Counted from the first letter of the stretch, positions 1 through 7,902 are shown. The stretch is DNA of 22,972 nucleotides from an uncultured Clostridia bacterium (GCA_959602045.1 CAUGRT010000042.1:1-22972), one strand, 5' to 3'. Numbers and translations: made by a program. Notes: generated by a model not told the origin, from the letters alone.

Positions 1-27
1 ATTAATCAAAATAGCAAAATATTATGA

Positions 28-59
28 TTGGGAATCAATTTTTAGAGGTTCCCTATAAT
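28..59 (+). promoter_or_regulatory. weak candidate promoter of the DUF4829-like gene
   Basis: A perfect TATAAT lies at 54-59. The only -35-like hexamer is TTGGGA at 28-33, with a 20-base spacer that is longer than the usual 17. A start near 66 would give a leader of about 30 bases containing the TAGGA ribosome binding site at 86-90. The -10 is convincing and the -35 is not. Confidence 0.3.
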
Positions 60-96
60 AAGAATTCCTCAAAATAAATTTAATGTAGGAAACCGT

Positions 97-558
97 ATGA
101 TTATTACAAATACCTATAATGCTTACGACAAAAGCGGTAATGAGATAAATCTTCAGCCATTCAGTGATGAAGAGGTTGCTGCCGCAAGAGCGGTCGTAGA
201 AGAATATTTCAAAGCAGCAAACGAAAAAGGCAAACGGGGAGAACTGAAGACATTAACATCGTGGCATAATGCCTCAAACGTTGTTTTAAACAGCGACATT
301 GACGCAATTGTGACTTTAAATGATATACAATATGATGCTAGTGACCCGGAGCGTGAGGGATATGTCACAAACGGCAGAGGAAGCGTTTATAATGTTACCG
401 TTGACGATGTAATTGTATTTAGGGTTGACTACGCTGTAAGCGTTCCGCAAGGCGGAGATGCCGGAGCATATAGCGAAGGCACTTACAGTGACTGGAAAAT
501 GATTTTGATTCGTGATGACAAAAACGGAAAATGGTTCATTGATGATATGGGATATTAA
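97..558 (+). CDS. DUF4829-like (NTF2-fold-like) protein without signal peptide
   Basis: The 153-residue protein resembles the DUF4829 domain of Clostridia. It has an N-terminal helix with VVEEYFKAANEK (about residues 33-44), a SWHNASNVV segment near 54-62, a central NGRGSV motif (about 92-97), a VFRVDYAVSV strand, and the C-terminal WFIDDMGY ending typical of the family. Known members are often lipoproteins or secreted and their function is unknown. Here no signal peptide, lipobox or membrane segment is visible and the frame is closed by a stop at 43-45, so the product looks cytoplasmic or N-terminally reduced. The start is supported by TAGGA six bases upstream. It is monocistronic: a strong terminator follows and the next gene has its own promoter. 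Function not assigned. Confidence 0.75.
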   Translation: MIITNTYNAYDKSGNEINLQPFSDEEVAAARAVVEEYFKAANEKGKRGELKTLTSWHNASNVVLNSDIDAIVTLNDIQYDASDPEREGYVTNGRGSVYNVTVDDVIVFRVDYAVSVPQGGDAGAYSEGTYSDWKMILIRDDKNGKWFIDDMGY

Positions 559-595
559 ACATATTGACAGGGCAACCGAAAATATTACCGCAGAT

Positions 596-639
596 AAAAA
601 ACGCGCATATCACCTTAAAGGGTGGTATGCGCGTTTTTT
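596..639 (+). terminator. intrinsic terminator, possibly bidirectional
   Basis: A 14-bp stem pairs 601-614 (ACGCGCATATCACC) with 621-634, with one G-U pair and a 6-base loop. It is flanked by A5 on the left and T5 on the right, so it can act on either strand. It closes the DUF4829-like gene. Confidence 0.9.
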
Positions 640-654
640 GCAACTTCGTTTGAC

Positions 655-688
655 GGTCTGTTGACGTTTTGTAAACGACTGTCAGACC
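655..688 (+). repeat. imperfect palindrome upstream of the LCP gene
   Basis: GGTCTG at 655-660 is complementary to CAGACC at 683-688. Inside it, CGTTT at 665-669 is complementary to AAACG at 673-677, with an asymmetric internal loop between them. It ends about 60 bases upstream of the LCP promoter and has no U-tract. It could be an operator or chance. Confidence 0.3.
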
Positions 689-750
689 ACGCCTTGTTTT
701 GTGTAATATAATTGTAATACTTTGTTTTTGAAATGTTAAGAATTAAGCTA

Positions 751-779
751 TTGACTTATCCGAGGGCACAGTATATAAT
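751..779 (+). promoter_or_regulatory. sigma-A promoter of the LCP gene
   Basis: TTGACT at 751-756 and TATAAT at 774-779 are separated by exactly 17 bases. The predicted start is near 786, leaving a leader of about 45 bases. Confidence 0.85.
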
Positions 780-829
780 ATTACTATGAGTTTGTATGCA
801 CTTAGTGATGGAAGGAAGAAAGCCTCAAT

Positions 830-1894
830 ATGAAATTTAATGTGAAACGATATTTTCAAGTGCTGGGAATATCCTTACTGACGATTGTTATTGTTGCGGT
901 AGTATGCATGGGAATTGATTTTTCATCTATACTTAACCCAAGCAGCAACCCCGATAACACTTCTGTTGTGGAAGCAAAGGGAGATAAAATCAATGTACTG
1001 GTGATGTGTGTGGACATTGACGGATTAAGGACGGACGCGATGATGCTTGCGCAGTATGACGCTGCGGCGAATACGATCAAGCTGCTTTCGATTCCGCGGG
1101 ATACGAGATTATTTGTCGGGAATCGTTATCAGAAGATCAATGCGGCACATGCGTATGTCGGCGAGGATGGTGAAATCGGCGGCCCGGAGGCTGCTTGTGA
1201 AGCCGTAACCCGTATTACGGGAATCCCGATTAATTATTATATTGATTTTTCGTTTGACGCGGTAGCGCATGTCATTAATGATATTGGTACGGTGAATTTC
1301 ACCATTCCGGATGTCAAAGGAAACGGCGAGGGAATGGTTTATGATGACCCGATTCAGGGATTGCACATTAATTTACCGCCGGGCAATTATGATTTGGATG
1401 GTTCGCAGGTGGTACAGATGCTGCGCTACCGGAAAGGAAATGACGGAAAGGGTTATATTAACGGCGATCGTGACCGTATTGCATTACAGCAGGAATTTTT
1501 GAAAAGCTTTGTCGATCAGAAGCTGAATGCGTCGCTGATTTTGAAGATTCCAGCAATTTTCAAGGATATTACAACGGAAATCAAAACCAATGTAACTGTT
1601 TCCGATGTTATCAAATATTCGAAGTATCTGACAGGATTCACCTCAACCAATATGCAGACTTTCCAGCTGCCCGGAACAGACGCAAAGGACAGCAAAAACG
1701 GAGATGTATGGGTGCCGAATTTAGAGGAAATCCGGACATTGGTAAGCACGGAATTTGGCTATGATGCAGCGAATATTACCGTAGAAGCTCCCGACGGCGG
1801 AGCAGGGATCAGCAGCAGTTCATATGAATACGGAACGTACAATGAGAACCTGACCTATGAGGAGGGTTATTACGATTCAGAATATGATAGTTAG
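830..1894 (+). CDS. LytR-CpsA-Psr (LCP) family cell-wall glycopolymer ligase
   Basis: LCP enzymes transfer undecaprenyl-linked glycopolymers such as wall teichoic acids or capsule onto peptidoglycan outside the membrane. The protein has 354 residues. A short cytoplasmic Lys/Arg-rich N-terminus precedes one membrane anchor (about 10-30). The LCP domain follows (about 53-240), with the family motifs RTDAM (Arg67, Asp69), SIPRDT (Arg90, Asp91), LRYR (198-201) and GDRDR (212-216), whose Arg and Asp residues bind the pyrophosphate lipid. The last 30 residues are a Ser/Tyr/Glu-rich acidic tail with no recognised domain. GAAGGAA at 811-817 is the likely ribosome binding site, at a longish spacing. 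The gene has its own promoter and no clear terminator, and the next operon starts from a separate promoter. The acceptor and donor polymer cannot be told from sequence. Confidence 0.93.
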   Translation: MKFNVKRYFQVLGISLLTIVIVAVVCMGIDFSSILNPSSNPDNTSVVEAKGDKINVLVMCVDIDGLRTDAMMLAQYDAAANTIKLLSIPRDTRLFVGNRYQKINAAHAYVGEDGEIGGPEAACEAVTRITGIPINYYIDFSFDAVAHVINDIGTVNFTIPDVKGNGEGMVYDDPIQGLHINLPPGNYDLDGSQVVQMLRYRKGNDGKGYINGDRDRIALQQEFLKSFVDQKLNASLILKIPAIFKDITTEIKTNVTVSDVIKYSKYLTGFTSTNMQTFQLPGTDAKDSKNGDVWVPNLEEIRTLVSTEFGYDAANITVEAPDGGAGISSSSYEYGTYNENLTYEEGYYDSEYDS

Positions 1895-1975
1895 TGTGAA
1901 GCCGGAAATCGGTCATCTCGCCCAGAGCCATGGGGTGATTTCTGTAAAAATATTATAAAAAATATGAAAAAGGTA

Positions 1976-2004
1976 TTGAAATTACGAAAAAACTGTGCTA
2001 TAAT
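1976..2004 (+). promoter_or_regulatory. sigma-A promoter of the rimP-nusA-infB operon
   Basis: TTGAAA at 1976-1981, a 17-base spacer and TATAAT at 1999-2004, with an extended -10 TGC directly before the hexamer. Transcription should start near 2011, giving a leader of about 100 bases before rimP. Confidence 0.88.
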
Positions 2005-2030
2005 AAGCTATGTTAAGAATATTTTATTCT

Positions 2031-2063
2031 GAAAGAGTGGGCGAAGCCCACTCTTTCAATTTT
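2031..2063 (+). promoter_or_regulatory. rimP-nusA operon leader hairpin (candidate attenuator)
   Basis: A perfect 12-bp stem (2031-2042 with 2046-2057, GAAAGAGTGGGC and its complement) has a GAA loop and starts about 20 bases after the predicted transcription start. The following tract is AATTTTAA, an interrupted U-run that is weak for an intrinsic terminator. In Bacillus subtilis the equivalent operon leader is reported to carry a NusA-dependent terminator through which NusA limits its own synthesis. That this hairpin does the same is inference; it could instead stabilise the 5' end of the mRNA. Confidence 0.6.
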
Positions 2064-2112
2064 AATGAAGCAAAACAGAAACGTCCCTCGACGGGAAAGG
2101 AAAGGATTGCGC

Positions 2113-2571
2113 ATGGCGAACAAAACAGAAACGGCAGCACTGGCTCTGGCAGAAAAAACTGCGGAGGAGCTGGGGGTGTACATTGTAGATGTATCCTACA
2201 AGAAAGAAGGCGGAGATTATATTCTGTGCTATTACATTGATAAGGAGGGCGGCGTCGGCATTGACGACTGTGAAGCTTTTTCCAGGGCAATGGATCCGAT
2301 TCTGGACACGGAAGACCCGATCGGTTCGAATTACACCTTGGAGGTATCCTCTCCGGGTGCAGACAGACGTTTGACGAAAGAACGGGAATTTCTGTATTAT
2401 CTGGGACGTAAGGTGGATGTAAAGCTTTTTAAGCCGATTGACGGCGAAAAGGAGTTTTCCGGAATCTTGACGGGGTTTGAGGAAAAAACGGCGGCGATCG
2501 ACGTTGACGGAAAGATCATGAACATTCCGGTTAAGGAAGCATCATATATAAGATTATCATTTGAGTTTTGA
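2113..2571 (+). CDS. rimP: ribosome maturation factor RimP
   Basis: RimP assists late assembly of the 30S subunit in the cytoplasm. The 152-residue product is the usual size. The N-terminal domain carries the LGVYIVDVSYKKEGG strand pair and the conserved LEVSSPGADRRL segment (about 76-87). The C-terminal Sm-like domain runs from about residue 90 (GRKVDVKLF) to the end. An in-frame ATG at 2065 would add 16 residues rich in Arg and Lys, but it has no ribosome binding site. The ATG at 2113 is preceded by AAAGGA seven bases upstream and matches family length. It is the first gene of the long translation operon; nusA starts 24 bases after its stop. Confidence 0.95.
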   Translation: MANKTETAALALAEKTAEELGVYIVDVSYKKEGGDYILCYYIDKEGGVGIDDCEAFSRAMDPILDTEDPIGSNYTLEVSSPGADRRLTKEREFLYYLGRKVDVKLFKPIDGEKEFSGILTGFEEKTAAIDVDGKIMNIPVKEASYIRLSFEF

Positions 2572-2595
2572 GAGAGGAAAGGACTGATTATCAAA

Positions 2596-3618
2596 ATGAA
2601 TAAGGATTTATTGGACGCAATGACAGCACTCTGCAAGGAGAAAGGGATAAGCCCGGACGTCATTTTTGAAGCGTTGGAGGCAGCATTGGTTGCAGCGTAT
2701 AAGAAGAATTTCAATTCTTCACAGAATGTAGAGGTATTTATTGATCACGAAAGCGGCAAGGTTCAGGTTATGGCGCAAAAGAAAGTGGTTGACCTGGTTT
2801 TTGAGGACAGCGAGGAAATTGATATTGAGGACGCAAAGAAAATCAACCCGAGCTATGAATTGGGCGATATTGTAAATATCGAGGTTACACCGAAAGACTT
2901 CGGACGCGTCAGCGCTATGACGGCAAAGCAGGTGATTACACAGCGGATCCGTGAAGCGGAAAGAGGGATTATTTACAGCGAGTACAATGAAAAGACAAAC
3001 GAGGTTGTCGTGGGTGAGATTGAAAGAATCGAGCGCGGCAATGTGTTTGTGGACATCGGAAAAACAGAGGGCTTGCTCCCGATGAATGAACAGCCGAAGG
3101 GGGAAACCTATGAGGTTGGTCAGATGATCAAATGCTATGTGAGCGGTGTAAGACAGGGAACAAAGGGAACGCAAATCCTGCTTTCCAGAACGCATCCCGG
3201 ACTGGTGAGAAGATTATTTGAAACCGAGGTTCCCGAAATTGAGGACGGAACGGTGGAAATCAAGGGCGTTGCAAGAGAAGGCGGCTCCAGAACCAAAATT
3301 GCCGTTTACTCCAACAACCTCGATATTGACGCACAGGGCGCATGTATCGGACCGCGCGGAATCCGTGTTCAGAATATCGGCGATGAGTTAAAGGATGAAA
3401 AGATCGACATTGTAAAATGGAGCGAGGATCCGAAAGAATATATTGCTTCGGCACTCAGCCCGGCAAAGGTAGAGTCGATTGAAATTAATGAAGAGGAACA
3501 CAGCGCAAAAGTAAAGGTGCCCGAATATCAGCTTTCATTGGCAATCGGAAAATCCGGACAGAATGTAAGACTGGCGGCAAAGCTGACAGGTTGGAAAATT
3601 GATATTTCAGCGGTATAA
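2596..3618 (+). CDS. nusA: transcription termination/antitermination factor NusA
   Basis: NusA binds RNA polymerase and nascent RNA, modulating pausing, intrinsic termination and antitermination. The 340-residue protein has the N-terminal polymerase-binding domain (1-130), an S1 domain beginning near residue 136 (VVVGEIERIERGNVFVDIG), and two KH domains with GPRG at 252-255 and GKSG at 318-321. It lacks the acidic C-terminal repeats of proteobacterial NusA, as is normal in Firmicutes, and is slightly shorter than the Bacillus protein. A GAGGAAAGGA ribosome binding site lies upstream at a somewhat long spacing. Its position second in the rimP operon fits possible autoregulation through the leader hairpin. 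Confidence 0.97.
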   Translation: MNKDLLDAMTALCKEKGISPDVIFEALEAALVAAYKKNFNSSQNVEVFIDHESGKVQVMAQKKVVDLVFEDSEEIDIEDAKKINPSYELGDIVNIEVTPKDFGRVSAMTAKQVITQRIREAERGIIYSEYNEKTNEVVVGEIERIERGNVFVDIGKTEGLLPMNEQPKGETYEVGQMIKCYVSGVRQGTKGTQILLSRTHPGLVRRLFETEVPEIEDGTVEIKGVAREGGSRTKIAVYSNNLDIDAQGACIGPRGIRVQNIGDELKDEKIDIVKWSEDPKEYIASALSPAKVESIEINEEEHSAKVKVPEYQLSLAIGKSGQNVRLAAKLTGWKIDISAV

Positions 3619-3624
3619 AAACTT

Positions 3625-3894
3625 ATGAAAGAGAAGCATATACCACAGAGAATGTGTATCGTCTGCCGCAGTATGCAGGCGCAGGATACACTGATACGAA
3701 TTATCAATGAGGATGGGACAGCGGTTTTGGACATGGAAAAAAAGCGCTTTGGACGAGGCGCATATATTTGCACAAATCCGGAATGTGTTAAAAAGGCTCG
3801 GAAGAAAAGAAGTATAGAAAGGCATTTGAAATGCTGTGTGACGGATGCAGTCTATGAGCAATGTGCCGAGCTGGCAGAAATGAAGAAAGGGTGA
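3625..3894 (+). CDS. rnpM: YlxR family protein RnpM (RNase P modulator)
   Basis: This 89-residue basic protein is the YlxR/DUF448 family member that sits between nusA and infB in Firmicutes. The family hallmarks are visible: IPQRMCIVCR near the N-terminus and GRGAYIC at about 43-49, plus a third Cys in NPECVKKA. Bacillus YlxR has been reported to bind RNase P RNA and lower its activity, hence the name RnpM. The start at 3625 lies six bases after the nusA stop without an obvious Shine-Dalgarno sequence, suggesting translational coupling to nusA. A later in-frame ATG (codon 10) would cut into the conserved N-terminus and is rejected. Confidence 0.92.
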   Translation: MKEKHIPQRMCIVCRSMQAQDTLIRIINEDGTAVLDMEKKRFGRGAYICTNPECVKKARKKRSIERHLKCCVTDAVYEQCAELAEMKKG

Positions 3895-3900
3895 TGTTAA

Positions 3901-6546
3901 ATGGCGTCAACATCAACAATACAGTTGAAAGAAGTAGCGAAGGATATGAGCGTAACGACGAAGGATCTTTCCGCAAAACTCAGCGAATTTGGCATTAACG
4001 CGCCAAGACCGGCAAGCTTTTTGACGAATGAAGAAGCCGGAGCGGTTATTGACATTTATACCACGGAGCATATGATTTCAGCGGAGGAGTTAGAGGAAAA
4101 GGTCGAGGAAGTACGCAAAAAGCAGAATGCGCTTGCCGAAAAACAGGCAAAAGAAGAAAAAGCTGCCGAAGAGGCTGCAAAGAAGGCTGCGGAAGAAGCT
4201 GCAAGAAAGGCGGCAGAAGAAAAGAAGGCCGCCGAGGAAGCGGCAAGAAAGGCAGCAGAAGAAAAGAAGGCTGCGGAAGAAGCTGCAAGAAAGGCAGCAG
4301 AAGAAAAGAAAGCGGCTGAGGAAGCTGCAAAGAAAGCAGCGGCAGAAAAGAAAGCGGCTGAGGAAGCTGCGAGAAAAGCAGAGGAAGAAAAGAAAGCCGC
4401 CGAGGCAAAGAAAAAGGCTGCCGCAGAAAAGAAAGCGGCTGAAGAGGCTGCAAAAAAAGCTGCGGAAGAAGCGAAAAAGGCAGAACAGGCAAAGAAGCAG
4501 CATCATAAGACGGCGAAAAAACAAACCGGCGTTAAGATTGATTTAAACAGCATGAAAAAGGATGGCGAGGAAATCGTTATCCAGACCGAGGACAGAAAGC
4601 GTTATGTTGATACGCGTACTTCTACGGTGGAATTGGATAAAATTAACGAGCGTGAAAGAATAGAAGACTATGTTCCGGAGAATATTAAGCTTGAGGGCGG
4701 AAGAAGCAAGAATAAGCGCAGAAGAAACCGTCAGGAGAATACTAAAGAATTAAAGAAGGGACATCAGAAGAAGTTTATCCCGGCAAAGGTGATTACTGAG
4801 GTCGAGATTCCGGAAACGATTACAGTCGGCGAGTTTGCGTCAAAGATCGGTAAAACCGGAGCGGAAATCGTGAAAAAGCTGATGATGCTCGGCGTTATGG
4901 CAACGATGAACCAGAGCATTGACTTTGATACGGCAGAGCTGATTGGTGCGGATTACGATATTACCGTAAAGCCCGAAATTGTTTTGACGAAAGAAGATTT
5001 GCTGATGCAGGAGCAGCCGGAAGCGGATAAGCCGGAGGATTTACAGGAAAGACCGCCGGTAGTCGTTGTTATGGGTCACGTTGACCATGGTAAGACATCC
5101 TTACTGGACGCGATTCGTCATACGAATGTTACCACTTCCGAGGCAGGCGGAATCACACAGCATATCGGCGCTTACAGTGTACGGCTCAATGATCGAGATA
5201 TTACGTTCTTGGATACACCGGGACATGAAGCATTCACAACAATGCGTGCGCGCGGTGCGCAGGTAACGGATATTGCAATTCTGGTAGTTGCGGCGGATGA
5301 TGGTATCATGCCGCAGACCATTGAGGCGATTAACCACGCCAAAGCGGCAGGAGTTCAGATTATTGTTGCGATTAATAAGATTGATAAAGAGGGTGCAAAC
5401 CCCGACCGTGTAAAGCAAGCTTTAGTGGAATATGAGCTTGTACCGGAGGAATGGGGCGGTGACACCATTTGCGTTGAAGTCAGCGCGAAGAAAAAGATCA
5501 ACATTGACGGACTTCTGGAGATGGTTCTGTTGGTTGCCGATATGCAGGAATTAAAGGCAAATCCGAACAGACCGGCAGAGGGTACAGTTATTGAGGCGCG
5601 GATTGATAAGAGCCGCGGCCCGATTGCTACGATCCTGGTACAGAACGGTACGCTCAGAGTGGGCGATTTCGTGATTGCCGGAACCTCGGTAGGTCGTGTC
5701 AGAGCAATGGTGAATGACAAGGGCAGACGGGTAAAAGAGGCTCTTCCGTCTATGCCGGTTGAGATTCTGGGCTTAAACGAAGCACCGTCCGGCGGCGACA
5801 ACTTTATGGTAGTGGCAAATGAAAAACTGGCGCGTGACGTTGCGGAGCAGAGAAAGCAGGAAATTCAGGAGAATAAGTTTAATCAGGTTGTAAAGGTATC
5901 ACTTGACAATCTGTTTAGTCAGATTGATGAAGGAAACATGAAGGAGTTGTCCGTTATCATTAAGGCGGACGTACAGGGAAGCGTTGAGGCTGTGAAGCAG
6001 TCGATTGAAAAGCTTTCCAATGATGAGGTGCGTGTGCGCGCGATTCACGGTGGCGTCGGTGCGATTAACGAGTCTGATGTTATGCTGGCGAATGCGTCCA
6101 ATGCGATTATCATTGGCTTTAACGTTCGTCCGGATGCCGGTGCGCTGAGTGCGGCAGAACAGCATGAGGTTGATATTCGTCTGTATCGCGTTATTTACCA
6201 GGCGATTGAGGAAATGGAGGCTGCCATGAAGGGTATGCTGGATCCGGAGTACAAAGAAACGATGCTGGGTTATGCCGAGGTACGTCAAACCTTTAAGGTG
6301 TCGGGTGTCGGAACGATTGCCGGATGTTATGTTACCCAGGGTAAGATTCAGAGAAATGCTGAAATTCGTCTTGTGCGTGACGGTATTATTATCCATGAGG
6401 GTAAGATTGATTCTCTGAAGCGTTTCAAAGATGACGCGAAAGAGGTTTCCGAGAACTTCGAGTGTGGTCTGGGCATTGAGAACTTCAATGATATTAAGGA
6501 AGGCGACACGATTGAGTGCTTCATCATGGAGGAAATTGAAAGGTAA
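3901..6546 (+). CDS. infB: translation initiation factor IF-2
   Basis: IF-2 is the GTPase that brings initiator tRNA to the ribosome. The 881-residue protein has an IF2N domain at about 5-58, an Ala/Glu/Lys-rich helical linker at about 75-200 built of 14-residue repeats, a basic segment (about 265-300), and a second IF2N-like domain at about 305-355. The G domain follows with GHVDHGKT (392-399), DTPGHEAF (from 438), NKID (492-495) and SAK (528-530). Domains II, III and the initiator-tRNA-binding C-terminal domain run to the end. The start is seven bases after the rnpM stop, with AAAGGG just upstream. In many Firmicutes an L7Ae-like gene (ylxQ) separates rnpM and infB; here there is no room for one. 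Confidence 0.98.
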   Translation: MASTSTIQLKEVAKDMSVTTKDLSAKLSEFGINAPRPASFLTNEEAGAVIDIYTTEHMISAEELEEKVEEVRKKQNALAEKQAKEEKAAEEAAKKAAEEAARKAAEEKKAAEEAARKAAEEKKAAEEAARKAAEEKKAAEEAAKKAAAEKKAAEEAARKAEEEKKAAEAKKKAAAEKKAAEEAAKKAAEEAKKAEQAKKQHHKTAKKQTGVKIDLNSMKKDGEEIVIQTEDRKRYVDTRTSTVELDKINERERIEDYVPENIKLEGGRSKNKRRRNRQENTKELKKGHQKKFIPAKVITEVEIPETITVGEFASKIGKTGAEIVKKLMMLGVMATMNQSIDFDTAELIGADYDITVKPEIVLTKEDLLMQEQPEADKPEDLQERPPVVVVMGHVDHGKTSLLDAIRHTNVTTSEAGGITQHIGAYSVRLNDRDITFLDTPGHEAFTTMRARGAQVTDIAILVVAADDGIMPQTIEAINHAKAAGVQIIVAINKIDKEGANPDRVKQALVEYELVPEEWGGDTICVEVSAKKKINIDGLLEMVLLVADMQELKANPNRPAEGTVIEARIDKSRGPIATILVQNGTLRVGDFVIAGTSVGRVRAMVNDKGRRVKEALPSMPVEILGLNEAPSGGDNFMVVANEKLARDVAEQRKQEIQENKFNQVVKVSLDNLFSQIDEGNMKELSVIIKADVQGSVEAVKQSIEKLSNDEVRVRAIHGGVGAINESDVMLANASNAIIIGFNVRPDAGALSAAEQHEVDIRLYRVIYQAIEEMEAAMKGMLDPEYKETMLGYAEVRQTFKVSGVGTIAGCYVTQGKIQRNAEIRLVRDGIIIHEGKIDSLKRFKDDAKEVSENFECGLGIENFNDIKEGDTIECFIMEEIER
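4222..4470 (+). repeat. in-frame 42-bp tandem repeats in infB (KKAAEEAARKAAEE)
   Basis: Six consecutive units encode variants of KKAAEEAARKAAEE: 4222-4263, 4264-4305, 4306-4347, 4348-4389, 4390-4428 (one codon shorter) and 4429-4470. Related but less regular sequence extends on both sides (about 4140-4500). The first units are also very similar at the nucleotide level, so the array could gain or lose 42-base units without changing frame. The encoded stretch is a charged single helix linking the IF2N domains. Confidence 0.9.
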
Positions 6547-6552
6547 GCAGGA

Positions 6553-6888
6553 ATGGCAAGAATAGATAAAATCAATGAAGAAGTGCGCCGGGAGCTGGCA
6601 GCGGTGATTCGGGAGTTGAAAGATTCACGAATCCCGATGATGACGAGCGTAGTGGCGGTTCATGTCACGAACGATCTGCGCTATGCCAAGGCGTATATCT
6701 CCGTTATGGGAGATGAGCAGACGCAGAAAAAGGCTTTGGAGGGCTTAAAGAGCGCGGCAGGGTTTGTGCGTCGTGAGATGGGAAAGCGTGTGGATTTGAG
6801 ATACACGCCGGAATTTGTGTTTGAGCTGGATCATTCGATTGAGCATGGAGCGCATATTGAGGAACTGCTCAAGAAAAATGGGTTTTAA
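6553..6888 (+). CDS. rbfA: 30S ribosome-binding factor RbfA
   Basis: RbfA is a KH-fold cold-response factor needed for 16S rRNA 5' end maturation on the 30S subunit. The 111-residue protein has the family N-terminus (MARIDKINEEVRRELAAVIRE), the DLRYAKAYISVMGDE strand-helix segment and the C-terminal RYTPEFVFELDHSIEHG signature. It starts six bases after the infB stop. Length is typical for Firmicutes. It is part of the rimP-infB operon. Confidence 0.97.
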   Translation: MARIDKINEEVRRELAAVIRELKDSRIPMMTSVVAVHVTNDLRYAKAYISVMGDEQTQKKALEGLKSAAGFVRREMGKRVDLRYTPEFVFELDHSIEHGAHIEELLKKNGF

Positions 6889-6905
6889 TTTGTCTGAAAT
6901 CCGGA

Positions 6906-6939
6906 GCCTGCTGCCGGAGTAAGGACGATGGCAGCAGGC
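6906..6939 (+). promoter_or_regulatory. intercistronic inverted repeat before nrnA
   Basis: GCCTGCTGCC at 6906-6915 is the perfect complement of GGCAGCAGGC at 6930-6939, with a 14-base loop. The loop holds AAGGA and most of an in-frame ATG (6928). There is no U-tract, so it is not a terminator. The GGAG that serves the preferred nrnA start at 6955 lies just outside the stem. Confidence 0.65.
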
Positions 6940-6954
6940 AGAATGGAGAAAAAG

Positions 6955-7902
6955 ATGGATAAAGTGATTAAAAAAATAACAGCGGCACAATCTGCGGCAA
7001 TTTTACCGCATATCAACGAGGATGCCGACGCATTGGGGTCATGCTTTGCGATGGCGGCGGCGCTTCGGGCTATGGGGAAAACGGCTGTGGTTTATGTGAG
7101 CGATGAGATTGAAAAACGTCTTTCTTTTATGGGGGACGATTATGAGTTGTATATACCGGGGCAAGATCATCAACATGATTTATGCATCTGTTTGGACTGC
7201 GGTGATATTGGGCGTTTGGGAGCGCGCAGGGGGTTATTTGAACGCATCGGACAAACGGTTAATGTGGATCACCATTACTCCAACACTTGTTTTGCGGATG
7301 AAAATTATATTGAGGGTGACGCGTCGTCAACGGGCGAGATTTTATATCGGCTTTTGATGGCGATGGGAGCGGAGATTACTCCGGAAATTGCCCGGCAGCT
7401 TTATACGGCAATATGCTCTGACACCGGCTGCTTCAAATATTCAAATACTTCAGCCAAAACGATGCGTACGGCGGCGGAGCTTTTGGAGCTGGGAGTGGAT
7501 AATGCCGAGATTGCAAGATTGCTGTTTGACTGCGAAAGCTTGGCGGCGGTGCAGTTAAAGGCAGAGGCAACGGAGCATATGGAAAGCTTTTTGAACGGAA
7601 AGCTTCGAATTATAACAATGACAGAGGAAATGTGCAAGCGGTATGATATTTCGATTGCAGATGCGCCCGCTTTGGTGGATATTCCGCGGATGATTGAGGG
7701 AACGGAGATCGCGGTTTGCCTGAAAGAGCAGGCAGATGGAGTCCGGATGAGTTTTCGGTCCAACGGCGATTGGGATGTTTCAAAAGTCGCAGAAGCAATG
7801 GGGGGAGGCGGTCACAGAAAGGCCGCCGGATGCAGGATAGAGGAGATTTCGTTAGATGAGATAAAGGAAAGGGTAATAAAAGAATGCGAGTACCTAATAT
7901 AA
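6955..7902 (+). CDS. nrnA: DHH-family phosphoesterase, NrnA-like oligoribonuclease/pAp phosphatase
   Basis: NrnA-type enzymes degrade nano-RNAs and dephosphorylate 3'-phosphoadenosine 5'-phosphate. The 315-residue protein carries the HINEDADALGS motif (His19, Asp23, Asp25) and the DHH motif at Asp105-His106-His107, both for binding Mn ions. It also has the C-terminal DHHA1 substrate-binding motif GGGGHRKAAG (His287). ATGs at 6928 and 6943 are in frame, but the one at 6955 has GGAG six bases upstream and matches the usual family N-terminus. An inverted repeat covers the longer start. The 3' end overlaps truB by 19 bases, indicating coupled translation. This gene is commonly found between rbfA and truB in Firmicutes. 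Confidence 0.93.
   Translation: MDKVIKKITAAQSAAILPHINEDADALGSCFAMAAALRAMGKTAVVYVSDEIEKRLSFMGDDYELYIPGQDHQHDLCICLDCGDIGRLGARRGLFERIGQTVNVDHHYSNTCFADENYIEGDASSTGEILYRLLMAMGAEITPEIARQLYTAICSDTGCFKYSNTSAKTMRTAAELLELGVDNAEIARLLFDCESLAAVQLKAEATEHMESFLNGKLRIITMTEEMCKRYDISIADAPALVDIPRMIEGTEIAVCLKEQADGVRMSFRSNGDWDVSKVAEAMGGGGHRKAAGCRIEEISLDEIKERVIKECEYLI

Noticed and set aside
1905..1942. Terminator after the LCP gene
   Set aside because: GAAAT/ATTTC and CGCCC/GGGTG can pair around large bulges, but no T-run follows, so it is not a convincing terminator.
4046..4524. Minus-strand ORFs rich in Leu/Phe/Arg opposite infB
   Set aside because: They are antisense reflections of the Ala/Glu/Lys repeat region; composition is unnatural and there is no ribosome binding site or homology.
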